DNA of 64,000 bases, from NCBI RefSeq assembly GCF_029689925.1, contig NZ_CP121445.1, positions 3,084,501 through 3,148,500 on the forward strand, read 5' to 3'. The notes beneath the pieces were generated by a model, which ran no database searches, was not told the DNA's origin, and saw only the letters and a list, made by a program, of their open reading frames with translations. This document shows, piece by piece, positions 15,507 through 23,461 of the stretch; within the stretch, counting starts at the first letter, position 1; each line of letters opens with the position of its first letter. Made by a program: the position numbers and the translations under genes. Source of the stretch: Anaerocolumna sp. AGMB13025. Lineage in GTDB: Bacteria > Bacillota > Clostridia > Lachnospirales > Lachnospiraceae.

Positions 15507-18500
15507 ATGGACAATAGTAAAACTATAGATAATTATGAAGTTATAGAGATAAAACATACATCAGAACATGGTAATACGGTAATAGCAAAAGTTAAAGAAA
15601 AATTCAAGGAGAAATGTGAACGCGTATATGCATTAAAACTAATTGGTCCTTTAGATAATAGACTTGAAAAATTAATGTTTAAAAGAGAAATAGAAGCTTT
15701 AAAGATATTAAATTCATGTAAAAACATAGTTAAGATTCGGGATCATTTAATAAATATTAGTTTTGCTAAGAATAGAAATTGGGGAGCAATATTATTGGAT
15801 TATGTCTATGGAGATAATCTGGAAGAATTAGATATGAATGATTTTTCACAGGTTAAAAAATATGAAATATGTTTGAAAATTCTCTATGCCGTTTCAGAAG
15901 CACACAATAATAATGTATTACATAGGGATATAAAACCATCAAATATTATGTATAATGAGGAGACAGGCGAAGTTATACTTATCGACTTTGGTACGAGTAA
16001 AATAAAAACAATAATTGAAAAGGAAACTACTTTCCCATTTTATTCAAAAAATTATTCAGCACCTGAAGTTATTTTAGGAAATGATACCACTGAAGCAAGT
16101 GATATTTTTTCCATTGGAGCAGTAATGTTTAAAATCTTTTTTGGGATTGATCCTAATGGTTCGCAAATGATGATAGACACTATGAAAGATATGCGAATAT
16201 TTGAAGATTTATATGTGCTTATAAAAGGTATGATAGAAGTAGAACCGAAAAATAGGTTTCAAAATATAGATGAAATTATAGACAAGTTAAAAGATATAAT
16301 AGGAGAAAATATTTCTGAAAGAGAAAACTTTATTTGTTTGGTAGATAGCGATAAGCTAGAATATCTGAAAAAAATAAATTTAGTAGAGTCAGATATAAAT
16401 ATGACGATATTTACTAAATCATATCTTAAATATCAATTTCGTAGATTGACGGGATTTTATGATAAGAAAGAGGATGTTTACTTTTTTACAGGGAAAAAGG
16501 TGGCTTTAGAAAGTATATATAATAAAGAAAGTGAATTGTTTGAAACCGTTAGAATTTTACCGCTTTCGCTCGATAGAAAGGTAAGATTCGATAAAAAAGG
16601 GTTTGAAATAACGGGAAACATTCAATTTGTTAATTCTTATGAGGCAAAGAGGGGGAGAGCTTCATTAGGATATAATAATAATGATCGCCTAGTTGTTAAA
16701 TTTAAAAATAGTAGTAGTGAACAATATGAAGTGCAAAAACAAGATGAACTATTCGATGAATTATTTGGTAAGTGGCAAGAAGGATTGGACGAGTCAATAG
16801 TTAATGAAAAGGAGAAATCTGGTAGAGTATTATTGTCAGGTTATTCAATAGAAGAAAAACAACTATTGGTTAAGCTTGAAAAATATTATAATAATGATTT
16901 GGATGAGTTAAATAGCGAAACTCGATATATAGTTGAAGATGTGGATAATAAAGGTAATCCTGTATATGTTGATGTTGGTTCTTTTAACAGTGTTAGATAT
17001 GAAGAGGATTCAACCATATTTGTGATAGATTTGGTGAAAAAAATAATTCTTGGTAAGGTAAAACGAATTTTGACTAATAAAAAAATTCTTCTAGAGGATT
17101 TTAGGGCAAATATAAGCTCATATAAACGCCAAATTTATGCATTAAGAGCTTTGCATGATGATAGTTATTCATCAAAAAACCTTAAAGATATTTTGCTAAA
17201 TTTGGATATTCCAACCGCCACACCTACATTATCAAATATCAGTTTTTCTAGTGATGAATTTGACGTTTCACAGAAAGAAGCTGTATGCAAAGCAATATAT
17301 ACAGATAGCATAAGTTTAATTCAAGGACCACCAGGAACCGGTAAAACAAAAGTAATACGTGAAATTATAACACAGATAGTACAACAAGTGGAAATAACCG
17401 ATGATGTATGCAGAATTCTTATTGTGTCACAGTCGCATACTGCTGTTGATAATATTATTGAAGGATTGAATAATAATATTAAGACTGGTATTGATATTAT
17501 AAGAATTGGTAAAGAAAAGGATATATCAAAAAGCGTTGCACAAAAATATACGCTGTCTGCTATTAGAAAAGAAATATTTGATAAAATTCAGGAATCATCG
17601 GAGTCATATATATGTACTCAAGATGAGATATATAAGTCTGTTGAAGACAAGAAAGAACAAGAAAGATGGGCTAGTATTAAGGAAATTCAAAAAGATTGGT
17701 TGAATAGATGTAGTAATTTTGAAACCTTAGATAGTCAAGTTATAAAAAGTGCAACGATTATTGCAGGAACGTGCGTTGGATTTTTATCAAACAGTTTTGT
17801 TAAGGAATTGGATTTTGATTATGTTATTATTGATGAAGCAGCAAAATCAACCACGCCAGAGTTATTAGTATCAATTATAAAAGCAAAGAAAATAGTATTG
17901 GTGGGAGACCAAAATCAATTACCAGCATATGCAGATAAAAAATTATCTCCGACAATAGCAAAATTAACGAGAGAACCCAGTTTTAGATTATTTGATATTT
18001 TATTTAACATATTACCAGATACGCATAAACAGGTGCTTACATTACAATATCGTATGATAAGGAATATCGGTAATCTAATCAGTCAAGTGTTTTATCAGGG
18101 TAAAATTGCCACGGGTGTTGAGGACAAACGAAAAATTCATTCAATAAAAATGTTTGAAGGTAAATCTATAATTTGGATTAATACGAGTATGATGAAAGAT
18201 AAAAATGAAAAGCCGAAAAAAGGAGGTTCTTTTTGTAATTATGCAGAAAATACTATAGTCAGAAAATTACTGGAACAGTTAAACAAAGATGGAGATTTAT
18301 CAAATCTAGATATTGGAATAATAACCGGATATAGAGGACAAATGGAATTAATTACTCGTACAGTTACGAATAATGGATATGATAAAATTGCTAAAATGAT
18401 TGATATAAATACTTTAGATGCGTTTCAAGGAAGAGAAAATGATATTATTATTTATAGCACTGTAAGAACAAAAAATTCAATCGGATTTCAAAAGGAGAAA

Positions 18501-18668
18501 GAGAGAGTCAATGTTGCGTTTTCAAGGGCAAAAAAATTATTAATAATTTGCGGAGATATGGACTTTTTCTATCATTTTGATCATCCAGAAAATAAGTTCG
18601 TTGAAATTATAGATTACATATATGAGCATAATGATAAGTGTAAGATAATGCCTGGAGGTGATTTGTAG
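15507..18668 (+). CDS. Ser/Thr protein kinase - superfamily 1 helicase fusion (MkoA-like)
   Basis: Residues ~9-265 are a eukaryotic-type protein kinase with ATP-binding Lys in YALKLIG, HRDIKPSN (His139/Asp141), DFG (Asp160) and SAPE, so it should be active. A ~300-residue linker follows. The C-terminal half is an SF1 helicase of the COG1112/Dna2-SMUBP2 type: motif I GPPGTGKT (607), motif II DEAAKS (776), GDQNQLP, QYRM, DAFQGRENDI and VNVAFSRAKK. Kinase-COG1112 fusions are the defining MkoA component of type I Mokosh anti-phage systems, which pair it with a PLD-family protein. ATG 15507 follows AAGGGAGAAG; a longer start at 15474 lacks an RBS. The stop overlaps the next start by one base. Anti-phage function is inferred from family and context. 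Confidence 0.88.
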   Translation: MDNSKTIDNYEVIEIKHTSEHGNTVIAKVKEKFKEKCERVYALKLIGPLDNRLEKLMFKREIEALKILNSCKNIVKIRDHLINISFAKNRNWGAILLDYVYGDNLEELDMNDFSQVKKYEICLKILYAVSEAHNNNVLHRDIKPSNIMYNEETGEVILIDFGTSKIKTIIEKETTFPFYSKNYSAPEVILGNDTTEASDIFSIGAVMFKIFFGIDPNGSQMMIDTMKDMRIFEDLYVLIKGMIEVEPKNRFQNIDEIIDKLKDIIGENISERENFICLVDSDKLEYLKKINLVESDINMTIFTKSYLKYQFRRLTGFYDKKEDVYFFTGKKVALESIYNKESELFETVRILPLSLDRKVRFDKKGFEITGNIQFVNSYEAKRGRASLGYNNNDRLVVKFKNSSSEQYEVQKQDELFDELFGKWQEGLDESIVNEKEKSGRVLLSGYSIEEKQLLVKLEKYYNNDLDELNSETRYIVEDVDNKGNPVYVDVGSFNSVRYEEDSTIFVIDLVKKIILGKVKRILTNKKILLEDFRANISSYKRQIYALRALHDDSYSSKNLKDILLNLDIPTATPTLSNISFSSDEFDVSQKEAVCKAIYTDSISLIQGPPGTGKTKVIREIITQIVQQVEITDDVCRILIVSQSHTAVDNIIEGLNNNIKTGIDIIRIGKEKDISKSVAQKYTLSAIRKEIFDKIQESSESYICTQDEIYKSVEDKKEQERWASIKEIQKDWLNRCSNFETLDSQVIKSATIIAGTCVGFLSNSFVKELDFDYVIIDEAAKSTTPELLVSIIKAKKIVLVGDQNQLPAYADKKLSPTIAKLTREPSFRLFDILFNILPDTHKQVLTLQYRMIRNIGNLISQVFYQGKIATGVEDKRKIHSIKMFEGKSIIWINTSMMKDKNEKPKKGGSFCNYAENTIVRKLLEQLNKDGDLSNLDIGIITGYRGQMELITRTVTNNGYDKIAKMIDINTLDAFQGRENDIIIYSTVRTKNSIGFQKEKERVNVAFSRAKKLLIICGDMDFFYHFDHPENKFVEIIDYIYEHNDKCKIMPGGDL

Positions 18669-19960
18669 TGGACAAATATATAAATATGTTTATTAAGAAA
18701 AATACAGATATAAATGAAGGCTATTCCTGGGTGATGAGGGAAGAAGTTTACATTCCCATTGTCAGAACCTATTTGTCTATTACTAAAAGATCACATTTTT
18801 TATTACCTCTTTTAGATGAGATTACACTTAGACTATTGGCTGAAGGAGTTAATGAAATATCAGAAATTTCCAAGATTTTAGGAATTGATAGAAAACTGTT
18901 AGAGATAACGATAGCGGATTTATATATAAAAGGCCTTATTTATTGTTCAGCGGATAGGTGTACTTTGCAGACGACAGGAAAAGCTGCATTACAAAAGTTG
19001 CAAGTTATACAAAGGAAAAAAGATATCCTGAGAAACATATATTTTGATCCTATAAATAGAAAGGTATTACCGGAATTTAATAATTTACAATTAATAAATA
19101 ATACAAATGATAATGACAAAAAAGTAGAAACTGAATATGAACTAGAAAGAATTGATATTTTTCGTGGAAATATGGATGTTATTAATCAAATTTTTTTAGA
19201 GGAAATGGATATCTATAATGATAAAACAAAAGCTGAACCAGATGAATTGTTAAGCATTGATGGTATAGAAAGTGTTTCTGTTAAATTTATAAAAATTCCT
19301 ATAGATGTTTACGTAAGTAATAGTGGAAGAGATATTGATATTTTACCCATCAATAAAGAACTAGAATCAATATTTAATGACTATAAAACTGAAATTATAG
19401 AGCAGATTAGAAAGCATAAATTATTTAAGAAAGATTTGTATAGTTATCCAGTGGAGGAAAAGTATGAGAATCCATCGTATACAATAAACTCTAAAATAAC
19501 GGAAGGTTTATTGAAACATAAAAAAAGCAAATGGGAAGAGAATGAGTTAAAATATTTTTTCAATAAAGAGATTTTGGAAAACAGAAAGTTATTCGATGAT
19601 GAATTTGATATCATGCTAAGATATTTATCTGATTGTTCTGAAAAAATTATAGTAAAAATATCACATTTAGATGAATGGTACAATAAAGAGTTATTAAATA
19701 AAATACTTTCATTAGTAGGTATTAGCAAATTAGATAAAATTTATTATGCATCATGCAAACAGATTAATAAGTGTATAAAATATTTAGAAAGAAATACTCC
19801 TAAGTTAAAATCAAAGATACAAATGGAATTACATAATGATTATATTGGAATTTGTTTCGATAACAAATATATTTTAAAAGGGATACCTGAGAATATTAAA
19901 GTTTTAGATGAAGATACCTATATACATAAGCTAAACTTTTATTTGGAATGTAACAAATAG
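18668..19960 (+). CDS. Winged-helix protein coupled to the kinase-helicase, possible degenerate PLD fold
   Basis: 430 residues, GTG start after a perfect GGAGGTGATT, one base overlapping the kinase-helicase stop. The two proteins are therefore made in a coupled way and probably act together. Residues ~45-110 look like a winged helix (LLDEITLRLLAEGVNEISEI, then KILGIDRKLLEITIADLYIKG). The middle is a charged linker. The C-terminus ends in ELHNDYIGICFDNKYILKG, which has the spacing of a PLD-type HxK...D strand pair but lacks the Lys, so a catalytically dead PLD fold is possible. I do not recognise the family with certainty. Its position is that of MkoB in type I Mokosh. Confidence 0.7.
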   Translation: MDKYINMFIKKNTDINEGYSWVMREEVYIPIVRTYLSITKRSHFLLPLLDEITLRLLAEGVNEISEISKILGIDRKLLEITIADLYIKGLIYCSADRCTLQTTGKAALQKLQVIQRKKDILRNIYFDPINRKVLPEFNNLQLINNTNDNDKKVETEYELERIDIFRGNMDVINQIFLEEMDIYNDKTKAEPDELLSIDGIESVSVKFIKIPIDVYVSNSGRDIDILPINKELESIFNDYKTEIIEQIRKHKLFKKDLYSYPVEEKYENPSYTINSKITEGLLKHKKSKWEENELKYFFNKEILENRKLFDDEFDIMLRYLSDCSEKIIVKISHLDEWYNKELLNKILSLVGISKLDKIYYASCKQINKCIKYLERNTPKLKSKIQMELHNDYIGICFDNKYILKGIPENIKVLDEDTYIHKLNFYLECNK

Positions 19961-20106
19961 ATGGTGTTTAATAATGTAAAAAATGCATTAATTTTTATGA
20001 AAATTTGGTCTATATAATAATTATTAGATACTATTGAGTTTCTAAATTAAATTACACAATAGCTAAAATATTTAATAGTAGTTTATGTAGAAGAAAGGAT
20101 AAAGTA

Positions 20107-21699
20107 GTGAAAACTGTTGATATTGGTTGTATAACTAATAGGAGAATTAGAACACTATGTCATTTTTTGAATTATATTTATAGAGATGAGTATCAACCCA
20201 AGGTAGATGTTGTTGAAGAATTTTTGACTAATTATATTCCAGAGGCAATTTGGTTAACAGAAGTATTACCAGGTGAAAATCTCAAAAATATAAGTGAAGT
20301 TGAGTTCATAACTGAAAAATTGATTTCGGAAAGCGAATATATAAAAAAATTATCCTTAGATAAAATATCTAAGGAAGAGATTGGTGAATTAGATGATCTA
20401 ATAATGGAAAGTGATGAACTACAAATAATCAGGAATGTGAACAGTGGGATATATAATATTTGTGGCTTATTGGTTGATATTGATAGGATGGAAATAAATA
20501 AACAAGAAATAATGGATGCAATGGAACTAAAAATGTATCAGGAAACTATTATTGCAATTAATAAAATGATTAATGGTCTTATATTTGTAAACTTAGGTGT
20601 TTCAAATTTTATTATGGATATTAATCGTGGAAATAAATTTTCATTTACAAAGCATTATAATCTTGAACCTGACATATATAATGGTTTAATTGAACAAAAG
20701 AAACTACAATATATAAATTTATATAAAGATCAGCGTAATGTTAAAGAATCAGAGAACGAAGATTTATACAGTGTATCAAATTTGTTACTAGGATATGATT
20801 TGTTAATAGTAAAACAAAAATTAGCGGTTTTTAAATTTTTCCTTGCATTAATATGTATCCAAAGATCTCTTGAATATCCTATGTATATGAGAATGTTTGC
20901 AGAAATATTAATAGATATTTTGCAAGAGATTATGTTTTGTGGAAGTCTACATAGGCTTTATGTACAAATGAAAGAAATTAATACTAGTAAACCTACTGAT
21001 GAGAGAGGTAAGGAAGATGCAACAACAAGATTGAGTATAACATTTTCAATTGCAAATGATGATATTTTTATAATGAGGATAGATTTTCCACATAAAGGTG
21101 AAAATTTTTTACATATTAATATGTGTGAAAGTGTAAAAGGAAGAATTGTTGCTACTGGTTATCCAATGGAAGATATACCTGAAAATCGCATTCATCTAAG
21201 AAATTTAACAAAAGATAAGTATGATAAATTATTCTTTCATTTAAACGGATATATATGGTATAAGTCTAATTTTGAAAATGTCTTAAATAAATTAAAACTG
21301 AGGGAAGAAAATAAAAAAGAATTAAGTAAAGAATTTTGTAAAGCTTGTCATCATAAAATTCCTTTTAATTCAAATAACGAACAACAACAAATTGAATTTT
21401 TCAATGAATTAAAAGAATATTTAGCATGTTTTAACATCTCTAAAGCATTTTTTATTGGATTTGAAAAAGATGACTTGCGAGCTTACAATGAAATATATAA
21501 GGTTAGAAATTGTCAAGAGATAAGAAAATCATTAATTAATGCATTTAATGAAACATTAGATGCAGAAACTAAAGGTAAAGACTTCATGTGGCAATTATTT
21601 AAGGATCGAGGGTTAGAGAAGGCAAAATTATCAGAAAAAGAATTTAAAGAAGCCGACTTTAATCAATGCTGGACATTCATTGAGAATTTATGTATGTAA
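20107..21699 (+). CDS. Large hypothetical protein of the defence-like island
   Basis: 530 residues from GTG 20107, preceded by GAAGAAAGGA. I do not recognise it. It looks soluble and mostly helical. There are no signal peptide or membrane segments, apart from one hydrophobic stretch (LAVFKFFLALICIQ near 240). A CKACHHKIPF near residue 417 could bind metal but is a single CxxC only. It lies 146 bases after the winged-helix gene on the same strand, in equally AT-rich sequence. The end overlaps a 35-codon ORF in another frame (21690-21797) that could be a frameshifted tail. Membership of the same system as its neighbours is inferred from position. Confidence 0.65.
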   Translation: MKTVDIGCITNRRIRTLCHFLNYIYRDEYQPKVDVVEEFLTNYIPEAIWLTEVLPGENLKNISEVEFITEKLISESEYIKKLSLDKISKEEIGELDDLIMESDELQIIRNVNSGIYNICGLLVDIDRMEINKQEIMDAMELKMYQETIIAINKMINGLIFVNLGVSNFIMDINRGNKFSFTKHYNLEPDIYNGLIEQKKLQYINLYKDQRNVKESENEDLYSVSNLLLGYDLLIVKQKLAVFKFFLALICIQRSLEYPMYMRMFAEILIDILQEIMFCGSLHRLYVQMKEINTSKPTDERGKEDATTRLSITFSIANDDIFIMRIDFPHKGENFLHINMCESVKGRIVATGYPMEDIPENRIHLRNLTKDKYDKLFFHLNGYIWYKSNFENVLNKLKLREENKKELSKEFCKACHHKIPFNSNNEQQQIEFFNELKEYLACFNISKAFFIGFEKDDLRAYNEIYKVRNCQEIRKSLINAFNETLDAETKGKDFMWQLFKDRGLEKAKLSEKEFKEADFNQCWTFIENLCM

Positions 21700-21797
21700 A
21701 GGAGAACTATGTAGTTCATACTAATAATCTGTATGTATCTGATACACAATTTCTTAATTTATGTAATTATTGTTTAGAGAAGATAGAAAAAGAATAG
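21690..21797 (+). CDS. Small overlapping ORF, or frameshifted tail of the preceding gene
   Basis: ATG 21690 lies ten bases before the end of the 530-residue gene, in another frame. It encodes 35 residues, MYVKENYVVHTNNLYVSD and then a CNYC-containing helix ending EKIEKE. Composition is protein-like. It is either a very short coupled gene or the true C-terminus of the upstream protein after a frameshift. No independent RBS is evident. Confidence 0.3.
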   Translation: MYVKENYVVHTNNLYVSDTQFLNLCNYCLEKIEKE

Positions 21798-21901
21798 CAA
21801 GATATACTCCCATTGAGTATTAAATTCTACTATAGTTGTTTTGAGAAAACACATTTTAATTATTATGAAAATACATTTTAGGCTTTTCTTTGTGTTTATA
21901 T

Positions 21902-21931
21902 TTTACGATAAGGAGAATAGCCTAATATAAT
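21902..21931 (+). promoter_or_regulatory. Candidate promoter for the DUF6361-like/PLD pair
   Basis: TTTACG (21902-21907), an 18-base spacer, then TATAAT (21926-21931), about 40 bases before the ATG at 21972. It suggests the last two large genes of the island can be transcribed separately from the kinase-helicase. Confidence 0.5.
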
Positions 21932-21971
21932 AGGGGATTTAGTAATTTAATTTTAATGAAAGGGTTAAGAA

Positions 21972-23444
21972 ATGGATATAGGACCTAAATTAAATTATTC
22001 GTCTATATATAATGAAGTATTAGGCGAAGATCAGCTTGGAATAAAATATGTTGCTATTAATATGTCTGATGTACTTCAATCGGGAATAACTAGTGTAACA
22101 CCACGAGCAAGATACTGGTCTTTTTATACATGGGTTCTCTATGATTTTATATTTAACACTAATATTAAAAAAACAGAAAATAACTTAAAAGCCTATATGA
22201 AAAGACAGGAATGGTATTTTATTTTAAGTAATATAGCTTATGGAAGAGAAATTAGAAAAGAACCAAGTTCTTTACAAGGAATACGGGTAGGAAATCAAGT
22301 ATGGAATGAAAATCCAGACGCACAAACATTTGATTTAAACGATAAGTATATTTCAAATGCTTTTGGTGGATATGGCGTATATCGTAACGTAATCAAAATT
22401 ATGGGATTAACGCGTGATTCTGATTCAAATAAAAATATCAAAATTGACTTTGTTACTAAAACCGGAGAACAAATAGCATTAGCATTTGAAGACGAGATTA
22501 AGGACAGTGAATACTATAAAAAATATAGGCTATCAAATATACCAGTACCTAAGAAAGTTCTTATTCAGTATGGTGAAAAAGTTCATTTATCGAATATAGG
22601 AAAAACGAAGGATGGTATTAAATTAATTGAATTGTTTCTTCCCAAAGATACATCTGATGGATATGTTATAAAGCAGAAAACATCACTACAATATTATCAA
22701 TATGTTCTAAAAAGTTGTAAAGTCAAAAGTATGACTGAACATGAATGGAGACTTACTTTTTATGATATATTTTCTCCGAAAGCGAATCCTTCCTGCGTAA
22801 TACCGGAATCATTTAGACAAGTGGCATTAGGATGGGAAGTCTGTACTACGAGAATGTATTTTACATATTCTCTAGAAGGAATTTGGTCAAGAACTTTATA
22901 TAAAATGGAAAATATGCCTTTAGATATGATATCAATAATTGATGAAGTGTTATATGAGGTTGATAAAAAGATACTTAGGAAAAAAATAACTTCATTAATT
23001 GGAAATAATATTCTATCACAAGAAGATAGAGAAAATATAATCGAACATTTAAGGAATGTTGATGAATTATCAGTTATATCAGGATTGCAGATTATGCTTG
23101 ATGTATATCAACGACTCAGTAATCGGGATGACTTTGACGATTTATTACTCGATTTTTTAAGGCTAGGGGGACAAGAGCAGATATCTCTCTACTCTTGGAT
23201 TGATACGGTTAATAATTATAAAGATAAAACTGTAAAAGAACTACTGGTGTATGTATTGCAGCACTTGATACTAAATCAGCACTTAAAAACGGCGTTGGAT
23301 AAACTATGTACGACTAGAAACCAGACATTTCATTTTGTTCAGGAAGATGGGATATTACATTGGGTATCTTCAGATCGACCTGCATTTAATGTTATGCGTG
23401 TAATTCAGGGTATTAGTATTTTGACAGATTTAGAACTTATTTAA
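21972..23444 (+). CDS. DUF6361-like protein paired with a PLD nuclease
   Basis: 490 residues, cytoplasmic. The N-terminus (EDQLGIKYVAINMSDVL, then TSVTPRARYWSFYTWVLYDF) follows the pattern of DUF6361-type proteins as I remember them (LG..I..d.l.PG.s..T.RARY..F..W.). This is a family resemblance seen by eye, not a search result. The rest is helical, with no catalytic motif I recognise. The PLD gene follows after 17 bases with its own RBS, so they form a two-gene unit. Together they may be a nuclease module with a sensor or scaffold protein, either separate from or added to the kinase-helicase system. Confidence 0.6.
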   Translation: MDIGPKLNYSSIYNEVLGEDQLGIKYVAINMSDVLQSGITSVTPRARYWSFYTWVLYDFIFNTNIKKTENNLKAYMKRQEWYFILSNIAYGREIRKEPSSLQGIRVGNQVWNENPDAQTFDLNDKYISNAFGGYGVYRNVIKIMGLTRDSDSNKNIKIDFVTKTGEQIALAFEDEIKDSEYYKKYRLSNIPVPKKVLIQYGEKVHLSNIGKTKDGIKLIELFLPKDTSDGYVIKQKTSLQYYQYVLKSCKVKSMTEHEWRLTFYDIFSPKANPSCVIPESFRQVALGWEVCTTRMYFTYSLEGIWSRTLYKMENMPLDMISIIDEVLYEVDKKILRKKITSLIGNNILSQEDRENIIEHLRNVDELSVISGLQIMLDVYQRLSNRDDFDDLLLDFLRLGGQEQISLYSWIDTVNNYKDKTVKELLVYVLQHLILNQHLKTALDKLCTTRNQTFHFVQEDGILHWVSSDRPAFNVMRVIQGISILTDLELI

Positions 23445-23461
23445 TACAAGGAGAGAATGTT

